The notes: generated by a model from the sequence alone, not told the origin. Numbered from the stretch's first letter, positions 14,849 to 23,561 are shown. The stretch: DNA of 34,814 nucleotides from Clostridia bacterium (GCA_017517985.1 JAFWWX010000163.1:1-34814), one strand, 5' to 3'. Numbers and translations are program-made.

Positions 14849-16215
14849 AAATTATGGTTAGGAAAAGGAAATTTACACTGTCAACCACGCAGGCCATATT
14901 GCTAAGCTTCCTCGTGACTATTCTTTTGGGAAGCGCACTGTTGGCATTACCAATCAGCTCTGCAGACGGTGAAGCTGTACCGTATCTTGATGCACTCTTC
15001 ACAGCAACCACCTCCACTTGCGTGACGGGTCTCGTTCCTCTCACAACTGTATCTACTTGGAGTGTGTTCGGGCAGGTCGTTATACTGCTTTTGATACAAG
15101 TCGGAGGACTCGGTGTCATCACCATTATGTCGGGTCTGATGCTTCTTCTGAATCGAAAAATGGGTATCGGTGACCGATTGCTCATTCAGGATGCACTCAA
15201 TCTCAATACGATGTCGGGACTTGCGAAATTCGTTAAGAACGTATTGATGGGAACGTTGATAATTGAAGGTGTCGGGGCTCTATTGTATATGCTCGTATTC
15301 GTTCCCGAATTTGGTGCGAGAGGTATATGGATATCGGTATTCAATTCAATTTCCGCCTTTTGTAATGCAGGTATTGATATTATTGCGGAAAACAGCCTTT
15401 GCAGCTACGCAACCAATCCGATAATCAATATCGTTACCTCCACACTTATCATTCTCGGTGGTCTCGGATATATCGTGTGGTGGGATGTGCTCCGTGTTGT
15501 TAGGAGCCGTTCACCAAAGAATAGAAAGATATTCAGGCATCTGACTTTACATTCAAAGATTGCCATTACGGTCACGGCTGGACTTATTACTGTGGGTGCA
15601 ATTCTCATATTTATTTTTGAATATGCCAATCCGTTGACTATCGGAGAGATGTCCTTATTCGATAAAATTCAAGTATCCCTCTTCCAATCGGTCACCACGA
15701 GAACCGCAGGCTTTGCTACAATTCCGCAAGAAAATTTGACAAATGCCTCTGCCGCCGTTTCCATTATTTTGATGCTGATTGGCGGCTCCCCCGTGGGAAC
15801 GGCAGGCGGTATAAAAACAGTTACGATAGCCGTTCTCATTTGCTCTGCATTCGCTACGATAAGGAATAAGAATGGTGCAACACTATTCGGTCGCCGCATC
15901 TCTGAGGAATCAATAAAAAAGGCGGTTGCGGTTGTTGTAATGTTCCTTACGATTTGCGCTACGGCTACCTTGCTCTTGATGGCAACGAGCAATGCCTCTG
16001 CCATTGATGCGGTATATGAAACGGTCAGTGCAACGGCAACCGTCGGTCTTTCAAGAAATTTGACAGCAACACTTAACACATTTGGAAAGTTAATTATCAT
16101 CGTAACGATGTATTTCGGCAGAGTTGGCCCCATATCACTTGCGGTGGCTCTTGGCAGTAAGAACGAAAGTCAGAATGTAATTTCAGAGCCGACGGAAGAC
16201 ATTAGTATAGGATAA
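14839..16215 (+). CDS. ktrB: KtrB/TrkH potassium uptake channel subunit
   Basis: This 458-residue membrane protein has four repeated M1-P-M2 units. The four pore loops with the selectivity-filter glycine are visible as STCVTGLVP, AFCNAGIDI, TTRTAGFAT and TATVGLSRN. KtrB-type channels carry K+ (often Na+-coupled) under the control of the cytosolic RCK subunit encoded next. ATG 14839 overlaps the GNAT gene. ATG 14854 (MVRKRKF) is also possible; the only RBS-like AAGGA lies directly before the first ATG. The gene ends 12 bases before ktrA. Confidence 0.9.
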   Translation: MAIKIMVRKRKFTLSTTQAILLSFLVTILLGSALLALPISSADGEAVPYLDALFTATTSTCVTGLVPLTTVSTWSVFGQVVILLLIQVGGLGVITIMSGLMLLLNRKMGIGDRLLIQDALNLNTMSGLAKFVKNVLMGTLIIEGVGALLYMLVFVPEFGARGIWISVFNSISAFCNAGIDIIAENSLCSYATNPIINIVTSTLIILGGLGYIVWWDVLRVVRSRSPKNRKIFRHLTLHSKIAITVTAGLITVGAILIFIFEYANPLTIGEMSLFDKIQVSLFQSVTTRTAGFATIPQENLTNASAAVSIILMLIGGSPVGTAGGIKTVTIAVLICSAFATIRNKNGATLFGRRISEESIKKAVAVVVMFLTICATATLLLMATSNASAIDAVYETVSATATVGLSRNLTATLNTFGKLIIIVTMYFGRVGPISLAVALGSKNESQNVISEPTEDISIG

Positions 16216-16227
16216 AGGAGAAGAACA

Positions 16228-16878
16228 ATGAAAGCAAAGAAAACATATGCAGTCTTTGGACTTGGAAGATACGGCACAGCGGTGGCACGTGAGTTTGTGG
16301 AGAACGGCATGGAGGTCATAGCGGTCGACTCCGACCAAAAGATCGTTAACGATGCTGCGGCATATCTACCTGTGTGCAAGTGTGCTGACGTGACCGATGC
16401 AGAGGTTATCTCTCGTCTTGGCATCGGCAGTATTGATACTGTTGTAGTTTGTATGGCAAGCAATCTTGAAGCAAGCGTTATGGCGGTTACTCTCTGTAAG
16501 GAAGCAGGCGTTAAGACCGTTATTGCAAAATGCGCCAATGAAATGAACCAAAAGATATTGCTTCGTGTCGGTGCAGATCAGGTCGTATTCCCCGAAAACG
16601 AATCGGGCATAAGGCTTGCCAAGAACTTATTGAGTTCCGGCTTTATTGATATGATTTCTCTGTCGAAGGATGTATCTATGGTAGAAATCGATGTAAGGGA
16701 CGAGTGGATTGGCAAAAATCTAATCGAACTTAACCTGCGTAAAAAATACGGTTTCAATATCGTTGCTATCAAAAAAGACGATAAGGTCAATGTCAACATC
16801 AATCCCGAACAAGTTCTTGATACGGAAACAACGCTAATCGTTATTGCGAACACCACCAAACTCGCAAGGTTGAGATAA
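16228..16878 (+). CDS. ktrA: KtrA/TrkA potassium channel regulatory subunit
   Basis: This 216-residue cytosolic protein has an N-terminal RCK_N Rossmann domain with the nucleotide motif FGLGRYGTAVAREF and the acidic end of beta-2 in VIAVDSD. A C-terminal RCK_C domain follows from about residue 140. KtrA rings bind ATP/ADP or NAD(H) and gate KtrB; c-di-AMP often binds RCK_C in Firmicutes. Standard KtrA is about 220 residues, so it is full length. RBS AAAGGAG; operon with ktrB. Confidence 0.93.
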   Translation: MKAKKTYAVFGLGRYGTAVAREFVENGMEVIAVDSDQKIVNDAAAYLPVCKCADVTDAEVISRLGIGSIDTVVVCMASNLEASVMAVTLCKEAGVKTVIAKCANEMNQKILLRVGADQVVFPENESGIRLAKNLLSSGFIDMISLSKDVSMVEIDVRDEWIGKNLIELNLRKKYGFNIVAIKKDDKVNVNINPEQVLDTETTLIVIANTTKLARLR

Positions 16879-16882
16879 GCTA

Positions 16883-16900
16883 ATAAATAAGAATTTAACG
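16883..16900 (+). repeat. 18-base direct repeat, copy 2
   Basis: Identical to 14275-14292 and in the same position relative to the following RBS and ATG. The two copies lie 2.6 kb apart. Confidence 0.7.
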
Positions 16901-16910
16901 AGGTGATTTT

Positions 16911-17078
16911 ATGAAAAAGGTTCTTCAAGTATTTTGCTGTGCAATAGGTAGTGGAATGATTGGGTTCTTTGCAAATCAGTTGACTACCGTTGTAGGTAGC
17001 GTATTTTTCACACTTGGTGTTGCTCTGCTCGTTGCTTCAATCATTATAATTAGTAAAAAGGATAATACAGATAACTGA
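16911..17078 (+). CDS. small two-helix membrane protein, 55 residues
   Basis: The frame begins at ATG ten bases after CGAGG and ends at TGA. The product starts MKKVLQVFCCAIGSGM and has two hydrophobic segments (about 5-21 and 27-48, VVGSVFFTLGVALLVASI) followed by a charged tail KKDNTDN. It matches no family that I know. Its placement 32 bases after ktrA suggests co-transcription and possibly a role at the membrane with KtrB. The good RBS and amphiphilic design argue for a real gene. Confidence 0.6.
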   Translation: MKKVLQVFCCAIGSGMIGFFANQLTTVVGSVFFTLGVALLVASIIIISKKDNTDN

Positions 17079-17108
17079 CAAATTCTAAATTAAAGTAGGG
17101 ATGATTCT

Positions 17109-17381
17109 ATGAAATCTTTTGTTTGTAGTTTGTGTCATAACGGCATAATCGGAGGAAGGTTGTACCTCGACAGTCAGTTGCTTACTTACAAGACAAACAA
17201 GCTTACAGTTGACAAAAAATACAGAAATTTAGTTTTGCCGATGCAGGAAATAAAAGAAATTTATTGGAAGTGGATAGTCTTTCCGATTGCAACAGTTAAT
17301 ATGAAAAATGGAGAACTATATAAATTCATTATTTTCAATAAATCACGCTTTGCAAAATGGTTTCAAGAGTATTCTCGATAA
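17109..17381 (+). CDS. small protein with a bacterial PH/GRAM-like fold pattern
   Basis: This 90-residue protein starts near a GTAGGG RBS. The alternation of short strands, 'GRLYLDSQLLTYKTNKL', 'YRNLVLPMQEIKEIYWKW' and 'ATVNMKNGELYKFIIFN', then an amphipathic helix 'KSRFAKWFQEYSR', is typical of small PH-like or GRAM-like domains. Two cysteines near the N-terminus (CSLC) are unusual. The function is unknown. It is last in the ktr transcription unit, before a strong terminator. Confidence 0.6.
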   Translation: MKSFVCSLCHNGIIGGRLYLDSQLLTYKTNKLTVDKKYRNLVLPMQEIKEIYWKWIVFPIATVNMKNGELYKFIIFNKSRFAKWFQEYSR

Positions 17382-17418
17382 ATACAAAGTGTCAAATTCC
17401 AATTTGTCGAACAGATGA

Positions 17419-17450
17419 GAGCGGAGGAAAATCCTCCGCTCTTGTTATAT
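17419..17450 (+). terminator. terminator after the ktr unit
   Basis: GAGCGGAGGA-AAA-TCCTCCGCTC is a perfect ten-base-pair stem followed by TTGTTATATTT. Confidence 0.8.
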
Positions 17451-17560
17451 TTCGGGAGCGGACGACCGTAAAATATAACAAATAAATCCAAATGGAAAGA
17501 ATATAGAAAGGCAGGAAAGTTGTTCCTCCACAGACCGAAACATAAATATCATCAAATTTC

Positions 17561-17589
17561 TTGACAAAGCAGTCTCTTTGAGGTATAAT
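17561..17589 (+). promoter_or_regulatory. consensus promoter of hisS-aspS
   Basis: TTGACA (17561-17566), a 17-base spacer and TATAAT (17584-17589). The leader to hisS is only about 57 bases, so there is no T-box, unlike many Firmicute hisS genes. Confidence 0.85.
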
Positions 17590-17652
17590 ATTTATTTGTA
17601 GAAGTATACAAATTCAAAAGAATGGAAATTATACCCGAAAGGATTGAAATAA

Positions 17653-18915
17653 ATGATACAGAAACCAAAAGGTACACTTGACATACTTCCCGATGAGGCA
17701 CTGCTCTGGCAGTACGCCGAGGGGATTATGAGGGAAACAGCAGAAAAGTACGGATTTTTTGAAACACGTTTTCCCACCTTTGAATCAAGCGCTCTTTTCA
17801 AAAGAGGCGTCGGAAGTACAACGGATATTGTACAGAAGGAAATGTTCACAATGGACGACCGTGACGGCAATGAGCTTTGTCTGCGTCCCGAGGGAACAGC
17901 CTGTGTTGTAAGAAGCCTTATTGAAAATGGACTCCACAACGAGCCTATGCCCCTTCGTCTATACTATATCACAAACTTCTTCAGATATGAAAAACCCCAG
18001 GCAGGAAGAAGCCGTGAGTTTTATCAGTTCGGCGTTGAAATGTTCGGAGCTCCCACGGCAAATGCCGATGCTACCGTTATTTCCATCGCAGATACGGTAC
18101 TGCGTAAAATAGGAATAACAAATACTCTTAACATAAACTCAATCGGTTGTCCCGAATGTCGCCCGAAGTACAGACAGGCACTTGTTGATTACTTCTCAGC
18201 ACACGAAGAAGAACTATGCCCGACCTGCCGTGAAAGACTAAAGACAAATCCGCTTCGTATTCTTGACTGTAAGAGTCCCATTTGCTCTGCAATAGCGGCA
18301 GAATGTCCGAAAACCGTAGATTATCTCTGCGAGGATTGCGATACACACTTTACAACTCTCAAGTCCTCTCTTGATGCAATGGGAATTGAATATACGGTAA
18401 ATCCGAAAATCGTAAGAGGTCTTGACTACTATGTAAGAACAGTATTCGAATTTATCTCGGATGACATCGGTGCTCAGAGTACAGTCTGCGGAGGCGGAAG
18501 ATACGACGGACTCGTAGAGGAACTTGACGGACCTGCACTTTGCGGTATCGGCTTTGGTTTGGGTCTTACAAGACTTATACTTGCAATGAAAGCCAATGCG
18601 GAAAAGGGCAAGATTACTCTTCCGGCAAAGAAAACTCCCAAGATTTATGTAGCGCCTATGGGAGAAAAAGCAGCAGAATATGCAGTAAGCCTTGTTCATA
18701 AACTCAGACTTGCAGGTGTTATCGCAGATTGCGACATTGTAGGCAGAAGTCTTAAGGCACAGATGAAATATGCAGATAAGATAGGTGCGGAATACGCACT
18801 TGTTGTAGGCGATTCCGAACTTGAAAACGGAACAGCACAGCTTAAAAATCTTAGAAATGGCGAGAGAATGGATATATCTCTTGCGGATGCGGAAAAAATA
18901 ATTGTGGGAATTTGA
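17653..18915 (+). CDS. hisS: histidyl-tRNA synthetase
   Basis: This class II synthetase of 420 residues charges tRNA-His. Motif 1 lies around GFFETRFPTFE. Motif 2 is in LCLRPEGTACVVRSL with FRYEKPQAGRSREFYQFG. The histidine-binding loops are GLDYYVRTVFEF and GGGRYDGLVEE, and motif 3 is GIGFGLGLTRLIL. The C-terminal anticodon-binding domain runs from about residue 325. The ATG follows CGAAAGGA. aspS follows 78 bases later, a common clostridial pairing. Confidence 0.97.
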   Translation: MIQKPKGTLDILPDEALLWQYAEGIMRETAEKYGFFETRFPTFESSALFKRGVGSTTDIVQKEMFTMDDRDGNELCLRPEGTACVVRSLIENGLHNEPMPLRLYYITNFFRYEKPQAGRSREFYQFGVEMFGAPTANADATVISIADTVLRKIGITNTLNINSIGCPECRPKYRQALVDYFSAHEEELCPTCRERLKTNPLRILDCKSPICSAIAAECPKTVDYLCEDCDTHFTTLKSSLDAMGIEYTVNPKIVRGLDYYVRTVFEFISDDIGAQSTVCGGGRYDGLVEELDGPALCGIGFGLGLTRLILAMKANAEKGKITLPAKKTPKIYVAPMGEKAAEYAVSLVHKLRLAGVIADCDIVGRSLKAQMKYADKIGAEYALVVGDSELENGTAQLKNLRNGERMDISLADAEKIIVGI

Positions 18916-18993
18916 CATTTTGCAAAATGCGGGTAGTTCGTAATACTCAAAAAAGTGTTTTGCGAAAAACAAAAATAAAGGAGAGAACACAAA

Positions 18994-20778
18994 ATGGCAG
19001 AATTTTTAGGTAATACAAAGCGTACCGATTACTGTGGTACAGTTACAGAAGCCAAGATTGGACAGACAGTTACCGTCATGGGTTGGGTAGCAAAGCAGAG
19101 AGACCTTGGAAGTATCATATTTATAGACCTTCGTGACAGAACAGGTATTGTACAGATTGCTGTTGACGAAACATCTGATAAAGAGGTGTTTGCAAAGGCG
19201 GCAGCAGCAAGAAGCGAATATGTACTTGCAGTTACAGGTACAGTACGAGAACGTTCAAGCAAGAATCCCAATATCCCTACAGGTAATATTGAAATTTTTG
19301 CAACATCAATAAAGATTCTCGGTGAGAGCAAAACTCCTCCCTTTGAAATAACAGACAACTGTAATGCGGGAGACGAGGTAAAGCTCAAGTACAGATACCT
19401 TGACCTTCGCCGTCCCGACCTTATGAAGAATATCCTTTTCAGACACAAGGTTGCAAAGGTAACCCGTGACTACTTTGATGAAAACGGCTTTATTGAAATT
19501 GAAACACCCATGATGATAAAGTCCACTCCCGAAGGAGCTCGCGACTATCTTGTTCCCAGCCGTGTACATCCCGGTTCTTTCTATGCACTTCCGCAGTCTC
19601 CGCAGCTTTACAAACAGCTTTCAATGGTAGCAGGCTTTGACAGATATATGCAGATTGCTCGTTGCTTTAGAGACGAGGACCTTAGAGCTGACAGACAGCC
19701 TGAATTTACTCAGATTGACCTTGAAATGTCCTTTGTGGATATGGAAGACGTACTTTCAATCGGCGAAGGCTTTATGAAGCGAGTATACAAGGAATGTCTT
19801 GGAGTTGATATTCAGCTTCCGCTTCCCAGACTTACCTACAGCGAAGCAATGGAACGCTTCGGCTCTGACAAGCCTGATGTAAGATACGGCATGGAAATCA
19901 TTGATATTTCCGAAGAAGTTAAAAATTCCGAGTTTGTTGTATTCAAGTCAGCGCTTGCGGGTGGTGGTACAGTTCGTGCCATAAAGGCAGAAGATTGCGT
20001 AAAGACCCTTACAAGAAAAGAAATAGATAAACTTACAGAATATGTAAAGAGTTGTGGTGCAAAGGGGCTTGCGTGGATAAGAATGACAGAGGAAGGCGTG
20101 GCATCCTCCTTTGCAAAGTTTATGACAGAGGAAGAAATGGCAGCTATCATAGCAAAGACCGAAGCTAAGACCGGTGACGTTGTAATGATTCTTGCTGATA
20201 CAAATAAGGGACACGTTCTTTCACAGCTCGGCTCACTCAGAATTGAAACAGCCAACAAGCTGAATATCGAAAAGAAAGGTCTCGGACTTCTCTGGATTAC
20301 AGAATTCCCGTTCTTTGAATATAACGAGGAAACAGGCAACTGGGATGCTATGCATCATCCCTTTACTTCACCTCTTGATGAATGTCTTGACTATCTTGAA
20401 ACTGACAAGGTGAACGTAAGAGCAAAGGCGTATGACCTTGTTCTTGGCGGCATCGAGCTTTCTTCCGGTTCAATAAGAATTACAAATCCCGACCTTCAGA
20501 AGCGTATGTTCAATCTTCTCGGTTTCTCTGACGAAGAGGCTTACGAAAAGTTTGGCTTCCTTACAGATGCGTTCCAGTACGGAGCTCCCCCTCACGGCGG
20601 TATGGGTATAGGACTTGACAGACTTTGTATGCAGCTTCTTGGTGCTGACAGTCTTCGTGATGTTATTGCATTCCCGAAGAACCAAGCTGCGGTTGAGCTG
20701 ATGACAATGGCTCCTGCGACAGTTGAGCAGAAAGCACTTGATGATCTTCATATTAAGATTGATATAGCAGAAAAATAA
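18994..20778 (+). CDS. aspS: aspartyl-tRNA synthetase
   Basis: This 594-residue bacterial-type AspRS has an N-terminal OB-fold anticodon domain (1-110; MGWVAKQRDLGSIIFIDLRDR). The class II catalytic core has motif 1 ARDYLVPSR, QSPQLYKQLSMVAGFDRYMQIARCFRDEDLRADRQPEFTQ as separate conserved blocks, and motif 3 GMGIGLDRL. The bacterial GAD insertion lies at about 290-420. RBS AAAGGAG. It is co-transcribed with hisS and ends at a strong hairpin. Confidence 0.97.
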   Translation: MAEFLGNTKRTDYCGTVTEAKIGQTVTVMGWVAKQRDLGSIIFIDLRDRTGIVQIAVDETSDKEVFAKAAAARSEYVLAVTGTVRERSSKNPNIPTGNIEIFATSIKILGESKTPPFEITDNCNAGDEVKLKYRYLDLRRPDLMKNILFRHKVAKVTRDYFDENGFIEIETPMMIKSTPEGARDYLVPSRVHPGSFYALPQSPQLYKQLSMVAGFDRYMQIARCFRDEDLRADRQPEFTQIDLEMSFVDMEDVLSIGEGFMKRVYKECLGVDIQLPLPRLTYSEAMERFGSDKPDVRYGMEIIDISEEVKNSEFVVFKSALAGGGTVRAIKAEDCVKTLTRKEIDKLTEYVKSCGAKGLAWIRMTEEGVASSFAKFMTEEEMAAIIAKTEAKTGDVVMILADTNKGHVLSQLGSLRIETANKLNIEKKGLGLLWITEFPFFEYNEETGNWDAMHHPFTSPLDECLDYLETDKVNVRAKAYDLVLGGIELSSGSIRITNPDLQKRMFNLLGFSDEEAYEKFGFLTDAFQYGAPPHGGMGIGLDRLCMQLLGADSLRDVIAFPKNQAAVELMTMAPATVEQKALDDLHIKIDIAEK

Positions 20779-20785
20779 AACAAAT

Positions 20786-20820
20786 GGCGGTGTATCGGTT
20801 GATACATCGCCGTTTTCGTT
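20786..20820 (+). terminator. terminator after aspS
   Basis: GGCGGTGTATC-GGTT-GATACATCGCC forms an 11-base-pair stem (one G-U) followed by GTTTTCGTT. Confidence 0.8.
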
Positions 20821-20823
20821 ATA

Positions 20824-20862
20824 CAAAAACGATATGGCGAGATGCTCTCATCCTGCCATATC
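20824..20862 (-). terminator. terminator after the small membrane-protein gene
   Basis: GATATGGCGAGATG-CTCT-CATCCTGCCATATC pairs with one mismatch and one G-U. On the minus strand it is followed by GTTTTTG. It ends the prfB unit and shares its stem sequence with the hairpin at 8661. Confidence 0.75.
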
Positions 20863-20869
20863 GTTAATA

Positions 20870-21193
20870 TTAATCTTCTGTTTCAACCGGGGGAAAATAG
20901 GTGCTGTCAATTTTGATTTCAGGATCTCTGCATTCTGGATATTCAAAGGAGTGAAACCAGTGGTCGTTTTTGGAAATTGCTTTGCGAAGGTCGCTAAGTC
21001 TGAATTTTTCCTTTGATGCGTAAAGTGCGATAAGTGCACCGGCAGTTGCTCCGAATGAAAGGGTAAGTGCAAGAAATGCGGATGCAAGACACTTTTTTTC
21101 TTTGTAGGTTGCGGTGAATGCGCCAAAACAGAATACTGCATTGATAAGAAGGATAATTCCTGTAATAAGATAAAGTCTTGCTTTTTTAATCAT
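20870..21193 (-). CDS. small two-helix membrane protein of unknown function
   Basis: This 107-residue protein has two hydrophobic segments, about 7-27 (LYLITGIILLINAVFCFGAF) and 36-58 (LASAFLALTLSFGATAGALI). A soluble tail follows, rich in charged residues and ending in PVETED. I do not recognise a family. AAAGGA precedes the ATG. It lies 28 bases downstream of prfB, so it is probably in the same transcript. Confidence 0.65.
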   Translation of the reverse strand: MIKKARLYLITGIILLINAVFCFGAFTATYKEKKCLASAFLALTLSFGATAGALIALYASKEKFRLSDLRKAISKNDHWFHSFEYPECRDPEIKIDSTYFPPVETED

Positions 21194-21221
21194 ATAAGTG
21201 TACGTCCTTTCACATTTTATT

Positions 21222-22334
21222 TTATCTTAAAAATTCGCCCTTTGCCTTAAGGTAAGCATTCATAAAGCCGTCAATTTCGCCATCCATAACAGCTATGATA
21301 TTTGTTTCCTCATAGCCTGTTCTTGTGTCCTTTGCAAGAGTGTAGGGCATAAATACATAGGAGCGTATCTGAGAACCCCATTCAATGTTGAGCTTGTCAC
21401 CACGAATGTCCTCGATTTTGTCAAGTTTTTCTCTTGCCTTGATTTCTGCTAGCTTCGAGCGAAGCATACGAAGACAGGTTTCTCTGTTCTGAAGCTGGCT
21501 TCTTTCTGTCTGACAACCAACTACAATTCCAGTGGGCTTGTGCTTGATTCTTACCGCAGAGTCAGTCTTGTTTACGTGCTGACCGCCGGCACCGCTAGAA
21601 CGGTGAGTTTCCATTTCCAGATCCTCCTCGCGAAGCTCAATTGTTCCGTCGTCCTCAAATTCGGGTGTTATTTCAACCGAAGCAAAGGAAGTCTGTCTTC
21701 TGCCGGAGGCGTCAAAGGGGGATACTCTTACAAGTCGGTGTACACCGCCCTCACTCTTAAGGTAGCCGTATGCAAATTCACCTGAAACTGTGAAGGTAGC
21801 ACTCTTTATTCCTGCACCATCGCCTTCAAGATAGTCAACGAGCTTTACTTTAAAGCCACTTTTTTCTGCCCATCTGTTATACATTCTGTACAGCATTTCC
21901 GCCCAGTCCTGTGCCTCTGTTCCGCCGGCACCGGGATGAATGGAAACAATTGCATTAAGCTTATCAAATTCTCCGGAAAGAAGTGCTCTTATATTCTGCT
22001 GGTCGTATTCTTTTTCTACCTTTGCAAGCTCTGTGAGAATTTCCTCTGTAAAGCTCTCGTCATCTGCTTCAAGTGCCATCTCAATGAGCTGTTCAAGGGA
22101 TTGTGCATCACTGCAGAGAGTATCATAGCTGTCCGCAATCTGCTTTGCTGTGTTAAGCTCAGACATAACACTCTGGGCATCGTCTCTGCCCCAGAAACCC
22201 TCAGCGCAGGTTTCTTCCTCAAGCTTTGCTGCCTTTTCTCTTGCTGCAGGAACGCCCATACTTTCGGAAAGTTCCACTATCTGCTCCTTAAGCGAGGCAA
22301 GTTTCTGTTTTGCTTCTTCAAGCTGTATAATCAA
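21222..22334 (-). CDS. prfB: peptide chain release factor 2, without programmed frameshift
   Basis: RF2 ends translation at UGA and UAA. The 370-residue protein has the GGQ motif (SGAGGQHVNKTDSAVRI), whose Gln is methylated in relatives and triggers peptide release. The RF2 stop-codon recognition region lies around SPFDASGRRQTSFASVE. Most bacterial prfB genes need a +1 shift at an early UGA. Here the frame is open from the first codon, so that autoregulation is absent. The start is TTG, ten bases after AAAGGA; the upstream ATG in the same area is out of frame and hits TGA after four codons. The gene is divergent from the AraC gene. Confidence 0.95.
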   Translation of the reverse strand: MIIQLEEAKQKLASLKEQIVELSESMGVPAAREKAAKLEEETCAEGFWGRDDAQSVMSELNTAKQIADSYDTLCSDAQSLEQLIEMALEADDESFTEEILTELAKVEKEYDQQNIRALLSGEFDKLNAIVSIHPGAGGTEAQDWAEMLYRMYNRWAEKSGFKVKLVDYLEGDGAGIKSATFTVSGEFAYGYLKSEGGVHRLVRVSPFDASGRRQTSFASVEITPEFEDDGTIELREEDLEMETHRSSGAGGQHVNKTDSAVRIKHKPTGIVVGCQTERSQLQNRETCLRMLRSKLAEIKAREKLDKIEDIRGDKLNIEWGSQIRSYVFMPYTLAKDTRTGYEETNIIAVMDGEIDGFMNAYLKAKGEFLR

Positions 22335-22585
22335 TGTTTTGTCATCCTTTCGATGTTATAAAATAAAAATACATATTCTATGATATTATATACCATTTTT
22401 GACCATTTGTAAATAGGTTTGTGAAATTTTACATTTAAATAATTTTACCAAGGGTGTAAAAACGAAAAGCCCGAAGACTTTTTACAGGAAAGTTACCGTT
22501 ACATTAGGCTAAACTTAAGATAATTCCTTTGAATTTACAAAATGGTTACACATATTTTTACCAAAAGGACAGAGAAGGATGTATA

Positions 22586-22672
22586 ATGAGAAAAATGATG
22601 TGTACAGTGTTAATTCTTACAGTTAAGACTTATGCGAGAGGAGGGCGAGCCGATGAATATTTCCGTTCTTGA
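22586..22672 (+). CDS. possible 28-residue leader ORF overlapping the AraC gene
   Basis: An ATG seven bases after AGAAGG opens a 28-codon frame that ends at TGA 22670-22672, overlapping the AraC start out of frame by 20 bases. It contains the AraC RBS, so its translation could couple to or dampen the regulator. The composition is not distinctive and it may be spurious. The rest of the 22335-22652 gap is A/T-rich with no convincing promoter. Confidence 0.25.
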   Translation: MRKMMCTVLILTVKTYARGGRADEYFRS

Positions 22673-23549
22673 CGGAAGTACCGTCTTTGACCCGGGTAGG
22701 GTGAAAATCACAAGTACGGCAGATGCTCATATAACACCGATTTTTTTTCATGTGCAGAAATTCTGGGAATTTATATATGTTGACAGAGGTTTTGCGATTC
22801 TTGGCGGAGGCGATGAGTCGGTGCTGCTTTCCGGAGGGGATTTTGCAGTTGTTGCTCCCGGTCAGAGACATTCGCTTGTTTGCCCTGACAGTGCAGTTAT
22901 GTACTGCCTTCTTTTTGAGGACAGAGAGCTTGGAAGTATGAGAGATGAAATTTTCTCGCTTCCCGGATTTATGGAGCTTTCCCTTCGTGCGACAGAGCTT
23001 GGAGATGAAAAGGCAGGAATCAGAAGTTCAAAATACGAAAGTATAAGGCTTGACTATGCCGAGCGTCAGGCGTTTGTGAGACTTTGTGACAGGGTGACAA
23101 GGGAGAGAATTGAAAAGGGTAAGGGATGGCAGCAGCTTGTGAAAAGCTGTCTGTGCGAGGCACTGGTGTTCTATTCAAGACTTGATGTTGCATCAAAGAG
23201 AGCCGATAAGACAGCCGAAGGCACAAAGAGTATGTACGGAAGAATTATAAAATATATAGAGAAAAACTACAGAAACAACATAACAGGCAAGGAGCTTTCT
23301 GGCGAGCTTGGAATGTCTCAGGAGCATATCGCAAAGCAGTTCAGAAGCGAGCTTGATATATCGCCCGCCGAGTATCTTCGCAGGTACAGAGTAGCAAAGA
23401 GTATGGAGCTTTTGTGCGGAACGGATATGCCGGTAAGCGAGGTAGCGCAAAATTGCGGTTTTGTTGATATGAGTGCGTTTTCAAGAGTGTTTAAAATGTT
23501 TGAGGGAGATACACCTTCGGGATTTCGTAAAAGGTGTAGAAAGAGCTGA
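22653..23549 (+). CDS. AraC-family transcriptional regulator
   Basis: I chose ATG 22653 (298 residues), seven bases after AGGAGGG. An in-frame ATG at 22632 overlaps that RBS. The N-terminal half (1-150) has the cupin pattern of sugar-sensing AraC proteins (FFHVQKFWEFIYVDRGFAIL, GGDFAVVAPGQRHSL). The C-terminal 95 residues hold two helix-turn-helix units (GKELSGELGMSQEHIAKQFR and VSEVAQNCGFVDMSAFSRVFK, then GDTPSGFRK). The gene is convergent with the KDG-type kinase, so control of sugar-acid or other carbohydrate genes is plausible. Its targets are not evident here. Confidence 0.88.
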   Translation: MNISVLDGSTVFDPGRVKITSTADAHITPIFFHVQKFWEFIYVDRGFAILGGGDESVLLSGGDFAVVAPGQRHSLVCPDSAVMYCLLFEDRELGSMRDEIFSLPGFMELSLRATELGDEKAGIRSSKYESIRLDYAERQAFVRLCDRVTRERIEKGKGWQQLVKSCLCEALVFYSRLDVASKRADKTAEGTKSMYGRIIKYIEKNYRNNITGKELSGELGMSQEHIAKQFRSELDISPAEYLRRYRVAKSMELLCGTDMPVSEVAQNCGFVDMSAFSRVFKMFEGDTPSGFRKRCRKS

Positions 23550-23561
23550 TTACAAATATAT

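Noticed and set aside
17450..17652. T-box upstream of hisS
   Set aside because: There is no TGGTACCGCG-like sequence, and the promoter lies too close to the gene.
18238..18990. 250-codon minus-strand frame opposite hisS
   Set aside because: It is antisense to an intact synthetase gene, Cys/Tyr-rich, and has no RBS or domain.
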